Source: Pueribacillus sp041725775 (lineage in GTDB: Bacteria; Bacillota; Bacilli; Bacillales; UBA6769). Taken from it: a stretch of DNA of 64,000 nucleotides. The stretch covers positions 61,420 through 125,419 of the forward strand of contig NZ_JBEUEL010000005.1 in NCBI RefSeq assembly GCF_041725775.1, in the 5' to 3' direction. Below, in pieces: positions 1 through 8,257 of the stretch (positions within the stretch are counted from its first letter, which is position 1; every line of letters begins with the position of its first letter). A program made the position numbers and the translations under genes. The notes under the pieces were generated by a model. The model had not been told where the DNA came from, did not search any database, and saw nothing but the letters and a program-made list of their open reading frames with translations.

Positions 1-779
1 GCTTAATTGGAAGACCTAACGTTGGTAAATCTTCATTAGTAAATAGTATATTGGGAAGAGAAAGGGTGATCGTAAGCGATATTGCTGGGACTACAAGGGA
101 TGCGATTGACACTTCATTTGAAAGAGATGGACAAGAATATGTCATTATTGATACAGCAGGAATGCGTAAAAAAGGCAAAGTTTATGAAGCGACAGAAAAG
201 TATAGTGTATTACGAGCATTACGAGCTATCGAACGATCTGATGTCGTATTAATCGTGTTAAATGCTGAAGAAGGCATTATTGAACAAGATAAAAAAATTG
301 CCGGATATGCTCATGATGCTGGAAGAGCGCTAATCATTGTCGTAAACAAGTGGGATATTATAAAAAAAGATAATCAAACATTGAAAAAGTTTGAAGAGAA
401 AATTCGTGATGAATTCCAATTTATTAGTTATGCACCCGTTTTATTCGTTTCCGCCATAACAAAACAACGTTTACAATCAATCTTACCAACAGTACAAACG
501 GTTGCCGAAAATCATGCGCTTCGTATAAAAACAAATGTTCTAAATGATGTTATCATGGATGCAATTGCAATGAATCCGACACCAACTGATAAAGGGAAAC
601 GATTAAAAATTAATTATATCACACAAGTTTCAGTTAAACCGCCTACATTCGTGCTTTTCGTTAACGATCCAGACTTGTTACATTTTTCATATCGACGCTT
701 TTTAGAAAATCAAATTCGTGATACATTTGGTTTTAAAGGAACTCCTATTAAAATCATAGCTCGTAAGAAAAATGACTAA
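1..779 (+). CDS. der: GTPase Der (EngA), 3' part
   Basis: This is the C-terminal part of the double-GTPase ribosome assembly factor Der; the frame is open to the left edge, so the first G domain lies outside the window. The visible part starts with the second G-domain P-loop GRPNVGKSS (bases 9-35), followed by the G2/G3 region SDIAGTTRD and DTAGMR, then the NKWD specificity motif. The last ~80 residues fit the KH-like domain that binds 23S rRNA. The apparent TTG start at 51 lies inside the P-loop and is not a real start. It stops 11 nt before plsY, suggesting cotranscription with plsY and gpsA. Identification is secure; only the partial state limits it. Confidence 0.96.
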   Translation, partial: LIGRPNVGKSSLVNSILGRERVIVSDIAGTTRDAIDTSFERDGQEYVIIDTAGMRKKGKVYEATEKYSVLRALRAIERSDVVLIVLNAEEGIIEQDKKIAGYAHDAGRALIIVVNKWDIIKKDNQTLKKFEEKIRDEFQFISYAPVLFVSAITKQRLQSILPTVQTVAENHALRIKTNVLNDVIMDAIAMNPTPTDKGKRLKINYITQVSVKPPTFVLFVNDPDLLHFSYRRFLENQIRDTFGFKGTPIKIIARKKND

Positions 780-790
780 GGGGGGAAAAG

Positions 791-1408
791 ATGAACATTG
801 TTTTTTCGATTATCATCGGGTATTTACTCGGATCGATAAGTTTTAGCTATTTATTGGGGAAGTACATAAAAAAAGTAGATATACGAAAATATGGAAGCGG
901 AAATGCTGGTGCTACAAATACACTTCGCGTTCTAGGTAAAGGTCCGGCTATTGCCGTACTACTATTAGACATCGCTAAAGGGATCGTTGCTGTAATGATT
1001 AGTTCATTACTCGGAGGAGAAGAGTGGGTCCCTTTTTTAGCCGGCCTATTTGCAATCATCGGTCATAATTGGCCAATCTTTTTTGGCTTTCGTGGCGGAA
1101 AAGGAATTGCAACTACAATTGGCGTATTGCTAGTGTTAGTTCCTTATCCAGCGCTCTTAGCTGGCGTCGGGGCAATTATTCTGATCTTTTTAACTAGATA
1201 TGTATCTTTAGGTTCACTCGTTTTTACTTTATTAACTCCAATTTTTATATTATTTTTTGACCAATACCCAATCTCATTTTTTTACAGTGCTCTTATCTTT
1301 ACGTTGTTATCAATATGGCAACACCGTGTCAACATTAAAAAATTAATTCAAGGAAATGAAAATAAAATAGGCGAAAAGAGTAAAATTGAGGAAGTGAATA
1401 ATTCATGA
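791..1408 (+). CDS. plsY: Glycerol-3-phosphate acyltransferase PlsY
   Basis: PlsY transfers an acyl group from acyl phosphate to glycerol 3-phosphate, the first membrane step of phospholipid synthesis. The 205-residue protein is a polytopic membrane protein with several hydrophobic helices. It carries the family motifs SGNAGATNTLR (about residues 36-46) and GHNWPIFFGFRGGKGIATT (about 91-110), which form the phosphate- and glycerol-phosphate-binding loops. GGGGAAAAG just upstream gives a good ribosome-binding site. It overlaps gpsA by ATGA, so production of glycerol 3-phosphate and its acylation are likely translationally coupled. The lysine- and glutamate-rich C-terminal tail is cytosolic by composition. 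Confidence 0.95.
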   Translation: MNIVFSIIIGYLLGSISFSYLLGKYIKKVDIRKYGSGNAGATNTLRVLGKGPAIAVLLLDIAKGIVAVMISSLLGGEEWVPFLAGLFAIIGHNWPIFFGFRGGKGIATTIGVLLVLVPYPALLAGVGAIILIFLTRYVSLGSLVFTLLTPIFILFFDQYPISFFYSALIFTLLSIWQHRVNIKKLIQGNENKIGEKSKIEEVNNS

Positions 1409-2445
1409 GCCATATCGCCCTTCTTGGTGCGGGGAGCTGGGGAACGGCGTTAGCACTCGTATTAGCAGATAACGGTTTTCAAGTTAAAATTTGGACGAGA
1501 CGTTCAGAACATGCACACGAAATTAATTATAACCGCACGAACGAAAAATATTTGCCTAACATCGTCCTTCCAAGTAACATACTAGCAAATTCAACAATGG
1601 CTGATGTCGTAGACGGTTCAAATATAATTGTACTCGTTACACCGACAAAATCGATGCGGGAAGTTTTGAAAACATTAAATAAACAGTTGACTCAACCTGT
1701 CTCCATCATCCATGCTAGTAAAGGAATCGAACCAGATAGTTTAAAGCGAATTTCTGAAATCATAGAAGAAGAAATTGATAAACAATGGTTAAAGTCAATT
1801 GCTGTTTTGTCTGGTCCAAGTCATGCTGAAGAAGTAAGCTTAAGACAACCGACTACAGTAACTGTATCATCGATCGACAAACAAGCTTGTGAAGCTGCTC
1901 AAGATTTATTTATTAATGATTACTTTCGTGTCTATACAAATAAAGATATTATTGGCGTTGAACTTGGAGGAGCATTAAAAAATATTATTGCTCTTGGCGT
2001 CGGTATATGTAATGGTCTCGGGTATGGTGATAATACACGAGCTGCATTAATTACGCGAGGGCTTGCCGAGATTACTCGACTAGGAAAAGCGATGGGTGCG
2101 AATCCTTTAACTTTTTCTGGCTTAACAGGGGTTGGCGACCTCATCGTTACATGCACAAGTAAACATAGTAGAAACTGGCGAGCCGGTTATGCTTTAGGCC
2201 AAGGCAAGACTCTGCAAGACGTATTAGACAATATGGGAATGGCTGTAGAAGGCGTTAGGACGACAATGGCTGCATACCAATTATCGCAAAAGTATGCTGT
2301 TGATATGCCGATAACAGTAGAATTATACAGCGTTTTATTTAAAAATAAAAATGCGAAACAAGCTGTTGATGATTTGATGCAAAGAAAACGTACACATGAA
2401 GTTGAAGACTTAACCGCCATGTTAATACCTAAAGAAAAAAAGTAA
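1405..2445 (+). CDS. gpsA: NAD(P)H-dependent glycerol-3-phosphate dehydrogenase
   Basis: GpsA reduces dihydroxyacetone phosphate to sn-glycerol 3-phosphate, the backbone for phospholipids. The 346-residue length is normal. Residues 8-13 form the Rossmann dinucleotide motif GAGSWG. The ELGGALKN motif holds the expected catalytic lysine at residue 192, and GLTGVGDLIVTC follows in the helical substrate domain. The start overlaps the plsY stop in ATGA. The downstream spoVIF gene has its own strong ribosome-binding site after a 61-nt gap, and no obvious terminator separates them, so they may share a transcript. Assignment is firm from motifs and context. Confidence 0.97.
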   Translation: MSHIALLGAGSWGTALALVLADNGFQVKIWTRRSEHAHEINYNRTNEKYLPNIVLPSNILANSTMADVVDGSNIIVLVTPTKSMREVLKTLNKQLTQPVSIIHASKGIEPDSLKRISEIIEEEIDKQWLKSIAVLSGPSHAEEVSLRQPTTVTVSSIDKQACEAAQDLFINDYFRVYTNKDIIGVELGGALKNIIALGVGICNGLGYGDNTRAALITRGLAEITRLGKAMGANPLTFSGLTGVGDLIVTCTSKHSRNWRAGYALGQGKTLQDVLDNMGMAVEGVRTTMAAYQLSQKYAVDMPITVELYSVLFKNKNAKQAVDDLMQRKRTHEVEDLTAMLIPKEKK

Positions 2446-2459
2446 ATCACAAACTTTGT

Positions 2460-2509
2460 CCTCCCGCATAAACTAGTTGTAACTGCAACTGGGAGGAGGA
2501 TGCTCATTG
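2460..2509 (+). promoter_or_regulatory. Hairpin covering the spoVIF ribosome-binding site
   Basis: CCTCCC (2460-2465) is complementary to the core GGGAGG (2491-2496) of the spoVIF Shine-Dalgarno sequence. An inner AGTTG/CAACT stem (2475-2479 with 2486-2490) stacks directly on it. The left arm has a 9-nt bulge. If it folds, the ribosome-binding site for the TTG start at 2507 is hidden. There is no T-run, so it is not a normal terminator. Structure is seen in sequence; regulatory function is inferred. Confidence 0.4.
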
Positions 2510-2761
2510 AGTCAAAATTTGTTTGATAACATTGAAAAAAGAACAAATGTAAAAAAAGAAGATATTTTAAAATTAGCCAATTCAGTTAGCAAGGCAGATT
2601 TAAAAGATGAACGTACTTTGCGAAACTTGATCGCCGATGTGTCTAGACTCGCTAACGTTCCTGTTTCTAAGGAAAAAGAAAATAAAATTGTGCAAGCGAT
2701 TTTAAACAATAATATGCCTGCTGATTTATCTCAATTGACAAATATGATTAAAAAAAAATAA
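2507..2761 (+). CDS. spoVIF: Stage VI sporulation protein F-like small protein
   Basis: This 84-residue, lysine-rich soluble protein resembles the SpoVIF (YjcC-type) family, small sporulation proteins needed for spore coat maturation in B. subtilis. Recognition rests on overall pattern: an N-terminal FDNIEKRTNV segment, a central helix with DERTLRNLI, and a C-terminal NNNMPADLSQLTNMIKK. The start is TTG at 2507, 7 nt after GGGAGGAGG; the closer ATG at 2500 is out of frame and stops quickly. It follows gpsA and is closed by a hairpin terminator about 165 nt downstream. Family membership is likely but was judged by eye. Confidence 0.75.
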   Translation: MSQNLFDNIEKRTNVKKEDILKLANSVSKADLKDERTLRNLIADVSRLANVPVSKEKENKIVQAILNNNMPADLSQLTNMIKKK

Positions 2762-2926
2762 ATTTCATCTATTATAGGCGAATCAACGATTCAGATCTTT
2801 CGCGAATAACATAGACTATTACCGTAAGACAGATAAAAGCTGTTTTCGTTTGAAACGATTTGGTCATCTAGCTGAAGAAAAAAGCCCCTTTACTTCAGCC
2901 TTAACACACCTAATACAAATCGATGT

Positions 2927-2966
2927 GAGCTATTCTTCAAATTGAAGAATAGCTCTTATTTCTTCT
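2927..2966 (+). terminator. Rho-independent terminator after spoVIF
   Basis: Perfect inverted repeat GAGCTATTCTT (2927-2937) with AAGAATAGCTC (2945-2955), a short AT loop, then a pyrimidine-rich T tract. It probably ends the plsY-gpsA-spoVIF transcript. Confidence 0.75.
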
Positions 2967-3121
2967 TTATTCACCAAAAGTTTTTATCACGTGGCAACCG
3001 GCCGTAAGAGCGCGCTTAATAGTCAAATCACAAACTGGAGGCTAACGAGTCGCTCATTACGTAATAAACCTTTCTAACCATCAGTCGGTTATGAATTTCC
3101 ACTGATCGAAGTTTTGCTTTA

Positions 3122-3130
3122 TGCTATAAT
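3122..3130 (+). promoter_or_regulatory. Extended -10 promoter of yphE
   Basis: TGCTATAAT is a perfect extended -10 element for the housekeeping sigma factor. It lies 29 nt before the yphE start and its AGGAGG ribosome-binding site. No good -35 is visible 17 nt upstream, which extended -10 promoters tolerate. Confidence 0.5.
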
Positions 3131-3159
3131 GTGAAAGGATAATAAAAGGAGGCATTAAG

Positions 3160-3360
3160 ATGTCACCAGGCTTAATGAAAATGTGGGTCTCTTTTGTTGC
3201 AATCGCATTGATGTTTGTTGCAGTCATTACAATATTGCTAAGTCGTGATAAATTAAAAGGTGTTTTAAAAATTATCGTGTCCACATTCGCATATTTATGT
3301 ATGATAGTTGCTGGTTTTATTATGTTTATCGTTGTTTTTAGTGGCCCAGTGCCAGAATAG
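3160..3360 (+). CDS. yphE: Small two-helix membrane protein YphE (DUF2768)
   Basis: A 66-residue protein with two hydrophobic segments (about residues 6-27 and 35-60) separated by a basic RDKLKG turn. Size, pattern and location between gpsA and spoIVA match B. subtilis YphE, the DUF2768 family of unknown function. It has an AGGAGG ribosome-binding site at 3148-3153 and a promoter-like TATAAT upstream. The next gene, yphF, starts only 25 nt after its stop, so the two are probably cotranscribed. No biochemical role can be read from the sequence. Confidence 0.75.
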   Translation: MSPGLMKMWVSFVAIALMFVAVITILLSRDKLKGVLKIIVSTFAYLCMIVAGFIMFIVVFSGPVPE

Positions 3361-3385
3361 TCGAATGAATAGAGGCTTCAAAATC

Positions 3386-4108
3386 ATGAAAAATAAATTT
3401 TATTTATGTGTTAGCTTCTTTTTAATCATTTTTTTAACAGGTTGTCTCTATCCCGAAGATAGGAAAGCGCAAAATCAAATTCCATACGAAGATCAGTTAC
3501 AATCCGTTCAAAATGCCGTCGATCAATATTTGAACGATCATCAAGTTTTGCCAATTATGAATCGTGATCAAGATACACCAATATATCAAAAGTATCCGAT
3601 TGATTTTAACAAACTTCTTCCTCGTTACATACAAGAACCTCCAGGAAATGCTTATGAAAATGGTGGAGTGTTTCAATATGTACTTGTTAACGTAGAAGAA
3701 AATCCAACAGTAAAATTAATCGACTTACGCATCGTCGAAGCGATTCGTGATTATCAATTTCAAATTAATCAATACAAACGTGAAAACAAATACATTCCAT
3801 TCGGCAAAGTGATTGACAAACATTTATTTCAACTAAATCATGAAGCACTGGGGATAGAAACAACTCCACAAGTTAAAAGCCCAATCACTGGAAACCATTT
3901 GCCGTTTATCGTGAATGGGCAAGGTGAAATATTTGTTGACTATTCTCAAGATCTATATCAACTTTTACAAGGGTATGGGGATATATATGATTTTGAAGAA
4001 GGACAAGAAGATATTCGTGATCTTATCGTATATCATTCACATTTTGTTCCTGTCTTTTCTGTTCCTTATACTGTTGTAGACGGAATGCCGACTTTTCTGT
4101 CAGATTAA
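3386..4108 (+). CDS. yphF: Lipoprotein YphF
   Basis: A 240-residue predicted lipoprotein matching B. subtilis YphF by context. The N-terminus has a lysine, a hydrophobic stretch and the lipobox LTGC, so the mature protein would be lipid-anchored on the outer face of the membrane from that cysteine. The rest is hydrophilic and shows no catalytic motif that I recognise. The reading frame is open from 3308, but that start lies inside yphE and lacks a ribosome-binding site; ATG at 3386 is preceded by AGAGG and gives a proper signal peptide. A strong terminator follows, separating it from spoIVA. Function unknown. Confidence 0.8.
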   Translation: MKNKFYLCVSFFLIIFLTGCLYPEDRKAQNQIPYEDQLQSVQNAVDQYLNDHQVLPIMNRDQDTPIYQKYPIDFNKLLPRYIQEPPGNAYENGGVFQYVLVNVEENPTVKLIDLRIVEAIRDYQFQINQYKRENKYIPFGKVIDKHLFQLNHEALGIETTPQVKSPITGNHLPFIVNGQGEIFVDYSQDLYQLLQGYGDIYDFEEGQEDIRDLIVYHSHFVPVFSVPYTVVDGMPTFLSD

Positions 4109-4125
4109 AGACATTTTTTGGTATG

Positions 4126-4169
4126 AAACTTCCCTTTTTATAATAAAAGTATAAAAAGGGAAGTTTTTT
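4126..4169 (+). terminator. Terminator after yphF
   Basis: AACTTCCCTTTTTATA (4127-4142) pairs with TATAAAAAGGGAAGTT (4150-4165), followed by a run of T. The stem is 16 bp and nearly perfect. Confidence 0.85.
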
Positions 4170-4212
4170 GATCAAATTAACAAAATAAATCTGCCGCTTC
4201 ATTTTTATCGTG

Positions 4213-4240
4213 TCATAACTTTTGGACAACATCATAGATT
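4213..4240 (+). promoter_or_regulatory. Possible sigma-E promoter of spoIVA
   Basis: CATAGATT (4233-4240) resembles the mother-cell sigma-E -10 element, with CATAAC (4214-4219) as a possible -35. Spacing is slightly short. The idea rests on the known sigma-E control of spoIVA in B. subtilis; the sequence match alone is weak. Confidence 0.33.
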
Positions 4241-4324
4241 GATAATGTACGTAGCAGGTCTGATCAAAAATTAACGTGAATTTTTAGATTCTGTCCCAAC
4301 TATATTGTATTCGGAGGGGATGAA

Positions 4325-5803
4325 ATGGAAAAAGTGGATATCTTTAAAGATATTGCAGAACGAACAGGAGGTGATATTTATTTAGGCATCGTCGGTCCTG
4401 TACGAACAGGCAAGTCAACATTTATAAAAAAATTTATGGAGTTGGTTGTCTTACCAAATATTGAAAACGAAGCTGACAAAATTAGGGCTCAAGACGAACT
4501 ACCACAAAGTGCTGCTGGTCGGACAATTATGACAACAGAGCCGAAATTTGTTCCAAACAATGCTGTTTCAATTACAGTTGATGAAGGGCTAGAGGTAAAT
4601 GTTCGATTAGTCGATTGTGTAGGTTACGCTGTCCCGAGTGCAAAAGGATATGAAGATGAGTCAGGTCCAAGAATGATTAATACTCCTTGGTATGATGAGC
4701 CAATTCCCTTCCAAGAGGCATCTGAGATCGGTACGAGAAAAGTTATACAAGAGCATTCAACATTAGGTGTTGTCGTTACAACAGATGGTTCGATTGGTGA
4801 ATTGCCTAGAGAAGAATACATTGAATCTGAAGAAAGGGTCATAACGGAACTAAAGGAAGTTGGGAAACCGTTTATCGTCATTATTAATTCAGCACATCCT
4901 CATCATCCTGAAACGACAGCATTAAAAAAAGAAATGATGGAAAAATATGACATTCCTATTCTTGCCATGAGTGTAGAAAACATGACCGAACAAGATATCA
5001 ATCTCGTATTAAAAGAAGTCCTTTTTGAATTCCCAGTCTTAGAAGTAAACGTTAATTTGCCAAGTTGGGTTATGGTCCTTAAAGAAGGACATTGGTTGCG
5101 AGGAAGCTACGAAGAAGTCGTACGTGAAACTGTTAAAGATATTAAAAGATTACGAGATGTTGATCGTGTCGTCAACCAATTCACGGAGTTTGAATTTATT
5201 GATGACGCAAAACTAGCTGGAATTGAAATGGGTCAAGGAATTGCTGAAATTGACTTATATGCACCAGATGATTTGTATGATGACATTTTAAAAGAAGTCG
5301 TCGGTGTTGAAATTCGCGGAAAAGATCACCTATTGCAGCTCATGCAAGAGTTTGCCCACGCTAAATCCGAATATGATCAAGTTGCAGATGCACTAAAAAT
5401 GGTAAAGCAAACAGGTTATGGAATTGCAGCACCAACGCTGAATGATATGAGTTTAGACGAGCCAGAAATTATACGGCAAGGCTCTCGATTTGGTGTAAGA
5501 CTGAAAGCTGTCGCACCTTCCATTCATATGATTAAAGTAGACGTACAATCTGAATTTGCTCCGATTATCGGGACAGAAAAGCAAAGTGAAGAACTTGTAC
5601 GCTATTTAATGCAAGACTTTGAGGAGGACCCGCTTTCAATTTGGAACTCTGATATTTTTGGCCGCTCACTTAACTCAATCGTTAGAGAAGGAATTCAAGC
5701 AAAATTATCTTTAATGCCTGAAAATGCTCGCTACAAATTAAAAGAAACACTTGAACGAATTATAAATGAGGGCTCTGGTGGATTAATTGCAATCATTTTA
5801 TAA
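4325..5803 (+). CDS. spoIVA: Spore coat morphogenetic ATPase SpoIVA
   Basis: SpoIVA polymerises on the forespore surface in an ATP-dependent way and forms the platform for the spore coat. The 492-residue length is exactly typical. The Walker A motif GPVRTGKS spans residues 24-31 with the key lysine at 30; TT at 70-71 and the aspartate of LVDCVGY at 97 match the residues known to matter for ATP hydrolysis in B. subtilis. The C-terminus ends in the conserved short hydrophobic tail AIIL that contacts SpoVM and the membrane. ATG at 4325 is preceded by GGAGGGG. It is flanked by terminators on both sides, so it is monocistronic. Confidence 0.98.
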   Translation: MEKVDIFKDIAERTGGDIYLGIVGPVRTGKSTFIKKFMELVVLPNIENEADKIRAQDELPQSAAGRTIMTTEPKFVPNNAVSITVDEGLEVNVRLVDCVGYAVPSAKGYEDESGPRMINTPWYDEPIPFQEASEIGTRKVIQEHSTLGVVVTTDGSIGELPREEYIESEERVITELKEVGKPFIVIINSAHPHHPETTALKKEMMEKYDIPILAMSVENMTEQDINLVLKEVLFEFPVLEVNVNLPSWVMVLKEGHWLRGSYEEVVRETVKDIKRLRDVDRVVNQFTEFEFIDDAKLAGIEMGQGIAEIDLYAPDDLYDDILKEVVGVEIRGKDHLLQLMQEFAHAKSEYDQVADALKMVKQTGYGIAAPTLNDMSLDEPEIIRQGSRFGVRLKAVAPSIHMIKVDVQSEFAPIIGTEKQSEELVRYLMQDFEEDPLSIWNSDIFGRSLNSIVREGIQAKLSLMPENARYKLKETLERIINEGSGGLIAIIL

Positions 5804-5812
5804 CGTTCTAAG

Positions 5813-5846
5813 AGGTGATATAGTACAATATATATCACCTTTTTTA
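5813..5846 (+). terminator. Terminator after spoIVA
   Basis: AGGTGATATA (5813-5822) pairs with TATATCACCT (5831-5840), followed by six T. The hairpin begins 10 nt after the spoIVA stop. Confidence 0.85.
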
Positions 5847-6101
5847 TTTTTTTAAGAAAGGATAGATTTTCACTTCTTTTAAAGTCTGTCCTTATAATTT
5901 TTAACACTTTTTGTCGAAAAATGACTAAAAAAGAGGGCTTTTCTAGAAAATTTATAATATTTCCTAGAAAAATATTGAATTTATTGCTGTATTCATTTAA
6001 TATAAGCGGTGTCAACCGTTGATACTGCTTAGCAAAGTATAAAAGTCTAGATTTCTGTTAAAGAAAGTAGTATCACAAATTTTGAGAGGAGGTGAATAGG
6101 A

Positions 6102-6374
6102 ATGAACAAAACAGACTTAATTAATTCTGTTGCGGAAGCTACAGAATTATCTAAAAAAGATGCAACAAAAGCAGTCGAAGCTGTTTTTGATTCGATCACG
6201 GACTCATTACGTCAAGGTCAAAAAGTTCAACTCATTGGTTTTGGAAACTTCGAAGTGCGTGAACGCGCTGCTCGAAAAGGTAGAAATCCTCAAACTGGTG
6301 AAGAAATCGATATTGCTGCAAGTAAGGTGCCAGCATTTAGACCAGGTAAAGCCCTAAAGGAAGCTGTAAAATAA
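6102..6374 (+). CDS. hbs: DNA-binding protein HU
   Basis: HU is the main nucleoid protein; dimers bend DNA non-specifically. The 90-residue sequence is full length, with the helical dimer domain MNKTDLINSVAEATELSKKDA at the start and the DNA-gripping beta arm FGNFEVRERAARKGRNPQTG at about residues 47-66, including the intercalating proline in RNPQTG. A very strong GAGGAGGTGA ribosome-binding site fits high expression. It stands alone between two terminators, as in B. subtilis. The ~250 nt upstream is AT-rich and probably holds its promoters, but I could not fix one confidently. Confidence 0.98.
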   Translation: MNKTDLINSVAEATELSKKDATKAVEAVFDSITDSLRQGQKVQLIGFGNFEVRERAARKGRNPQTGEEIDIAASKVPAFRPGKALKEAVK

Positions 6375-6390
6375 ACGACATACATAGGGC

Positions 6391-6420
6391 AAAAAAGAGT
6401 CGATAGTCGACTCTTTTTTT
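6391..6420 (+). terminator. Terminator after hbs
   Basis: Compact GAGTCGA/TCGACTC hairpin (6397-6413) flanked by A-run and T-run, the classic intrinsic terminator layout. Confidence 0.9.
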
Positions 6421-6510
6421 ATTTTTTGCATTTATTTTCGTGAATTGGTAAGTTTTCTTTACGTTTAGGGTATAGCTATGCTAAAATTCCTTTGAATGGA
6501 GGAATGAAGA

Positions 6511-7080
6511 TTGACGCAATTTGATAGCGAAAAAATAGAACGTGCAGTAGAAATGTTACTAGAAGCAATCGGAGAAGATCCTTTACGAGAAGGACTAGCA
6601 GATACTCCTAAACGTGTTGCAAGGATGTATGAAGAAATTTTTCAAGGGATAAACCAAGACCCTAAAGAATATTTCCAAACGATTTTTGGAGAAGATCATG
6701 AAGAATTGGTTTTAGTAAAAAATATTCCGTTTTATTCGATGTGTGAACACCATCTCGTACCATTTTTCGGAGAAGCTCATGTTGCGTACATTCCGAAAGG
6801 TGGAAAAGTTACCGGGCTAAGCAAGCTTGCTCGTGCTGTAGAAAGTGTTGCTAGAAGACCGCAATTACAAGAAAGAATTACATCTACAATCGCAAATTCC
6901 ATCGTTGAAACACTTACACCACACGGCGTAATGGTTGTCGTTGAAGCAGAACATATGTGTATGACGATGCGGGGAATTAAAAAACCGGGCTCGATAACGG
7001 TTACTTCAGCTGTTAGAGGAGTTTTTGAAGAAGATGCTGCTGCAAGAACAGAAGTGTTAAATTTAATTAACAATAGATAA
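6511..7080 (+). CDS. folE: GTP cyclohydrolase I (MtrA/FolE)
   Basis: Converts GTP to 7,8-dihydroneopterin triphosphate, the first step of folate synthesis. The 189-residue protein has the zinc ligands Cys78, His81 and Cys150 in SMCEHH and EHMCMTMRG, and the histidine of the catalytic EHH segment. The start is TTG at 6511 after GGAGGAA; an ATG at 6504 is out of frame. It precedes mtrB directly, and this folE(mtrA)-mtrB pair is the arrangement known from B. subtilis. The two genes are linked through aromatic/folate metabolism rather than by a shared reaction. Confidence 0.97.
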   Translation: MTQFDSEKIERAVEMLLEAIGEDPLREGLADTPKRVARMYEEIFQGINQDPKEYFQTIFGEDHEELVLVKNIPFYSMCEHHLVPFFGEAHVAYIPKGGKVTGLSKLARAVESVARRPQLQERITSTIANSIVETLTPHGVMVVVEAEHMCMTMRGIKKPGSITVTSAVRGVFEEDAAARTEVLNLINNR

Positions 7081-7094
7081 TGAGGTGTATGGCG

Positions 7095-7310
7095 GTGAGT
7101 AGCCAAGACTTTTTTGTGATTAAAGCAAAAGAAAATGGTGTGAATGTCATTGGGCTAACGAGAGGTACAGACACACGCTTTCATCATTCTGAAAAACTAG
7201 ATAAAGGTGAAGTGATGATCGCTCAATTTACTGAGCATACATCAGCAGTCAAGGTTCGAGGAAAAGCAGTCATTCAAACGAGCCATGGCATCATTGATAC
7301 AGAAGATTAA
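7095..7310 (+). CDS. mtrB: Tryptophan RNA-binding attenuation protein TRAP
   Basis: TRAP is an 11-subunit ring that binds tryptophan and then wraps RNA carrying NAG repeats, repressing the trp operon. With GTG at 7095 as start the protein has 71 residues. Residues equivalent to B. subtilis Lys37, Lys56 and Arg58 (here Lys34, Lys53, Arg55) are present, as are the tryptophan-pocket threonines (Thr22, Thr27) and the invariant TRGTDTRFHHSEKLDKGE core. The frame also opens at ATG 7080, overlapping the folE stop, but GAGGTG (7082-7087) is ideally spaced for 7095. Its likely target, a full repeat leader, lies at 14.1 kb in this window. Confidence 0.95.
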   Translation: MSSQDFFVIKAKENGVNVIGLTRGTDTRFHHSEKLDKGEVMIAQFTEHTSAVKVRGKAVIQTSHGIIDTED

Positions 7311-7315
7311 ACCAA

Positions 7316-7369
7316 GGTGTCAAAACGAAAGCAGTTAATTAGAGGCATGACACCTGCTTTTCTTTTTTT
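7316..7369 (+). terminator. Terminator after mtrB, with overlapping alternative stems
   Basis: GAAAGCAG (7327-7334) pairs with CTGCTTTTC (7354-7362) just before a T7 run, giving a terminator. GGTGTC (7316-7321) also pairs with GACACC (7349-7354). The two stems interleave, so they are either mutually exclusive or form a pseudoknot. Confidence 0.6.
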
Positions 7370-7435
7370 ATGTGCTATAATACATTCATATATTCAGTTA
7401 TTTTTCACTTTTTCATATAGATTAGGGGATTTCTA

Positions 7436-8251
7436 ATGAACAGTAACGAACTTTATTTAGAAGCAGCTGAATTAAAGGACGCAATCCAGCAAGCGCTATA
7501 TCATCCGTACATATTTAAACACATTGAACCACCGATTATTGATGATGAAAAGCTGCTACTTTTATGTTCGATTACAGATGAATCAAATAAACATACACGG
7601 AAAGAAATGATTATAAGTACAATGCTCGTTCAAACTGCGATCGATATCCATGAACGAATCTTATATATCGATCTAATAACGAATGATCATAAATCTCGGC
7701 AATTAACCGTGTTAGCTGGAGATTACTATAGCAGCCTCTATTATGAGCGATTAACTGCAGTTAATAAACAACTACTTATTCGTTTACTAGCCGATGGAAT
7801 TAAAGAAATAAATGAATTAAAAACGCTCTTTCTTTATGGTGAAAATATAAATACTGATGAGCTTATATCGATTCAAAAGAAAATTGAAAGCAACATTATA
7901 AACCAATTTTCTATTGCAACGATTGGTAAAGAGATTTCTGATGAGGTAAAGCAATTGTTGTTACTAAAACGGATCATTCATGAAAAAAGGTTAGAAGAGA
8001 ACGGCAAACATTCAATTTGGACTCATTTATTTGGACGTCATCTCAATCAAATTAAACGTTCTCAAAAAATTCATTTATTATCCGAATCAATGTACGAACA
8101 AACAAGTCAAATTATTAAATCTGTCTTGTTTAAAACCCATCGTAAGCTTGAAACATTGTTAGCTGACCATGGAAATAACGTGGTCACCTTAATTTTTAAC
8201 AATCAAACAGAATTATTAAATAAATTGAGCAATTTTTCGGAAGAAGGGTAG
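7436..8251 (+). CDS. hepS: Heptaprenyl diphosphate synthase component I
   Basis: HepS is the small, non-catalytic subunit that pairs with HepT to make heptaprenyl diphosphate, the menaquinone-7 side chain. The 271-residue protein is mostly helical and lacks aspartate-rich catalytic motifs, as expected. Recognition depends on size, the N-terminal HPYIFKHIEPP-type segment, the repeated helical pattern and above all its place in the mtrB-hepS-menG-hepT order. A TATAAT near 7376 may be its own promoter. The menG start follows 6 nt after its stop, so the three genes form one operon. Confidence 0.9.
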   Translation: MNSNELYLEAAELKDAIQQALYHPYIFKHIEPPIIDDEKLLLLCSITDESNKHTRKEMIISTMLVQTAIDIHERILYIDLITNDHKSRQLTVLAGDYYSSLYYERLTAVNKQLLIRLLADGIKEINELKTLFLYGENINTDELISIQKKIESNIINQFSIATIGKEISDEVKQLLLLKRIIHEKRLEENGKHSIWTHLFGRHLNQIKRSQKIHLLSESMYEQTSQIIKSVLFKTHRKLETLLADHGNNVVTLIFNNQTELLNKLSNFSEEG

Positions 8252-8257
8252 ATTACC

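Larger units (their letters stand above)
2762..3159. other. 398-nt non-coding gap between spoVIF and yphE
   Basis: No convincing gene lies here. It contains a short palindrome near 2847-2860 (TCGTTTGAAACGA), a GCTGAAG/CTTCAGC inverted repeat near 2871-2899, a strong terminator hairpin at 2927-2965, and the yphE promoter with an extended -10 near 3122-3130. The remainder shows nothing recognisable. Confidence 0.6.
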
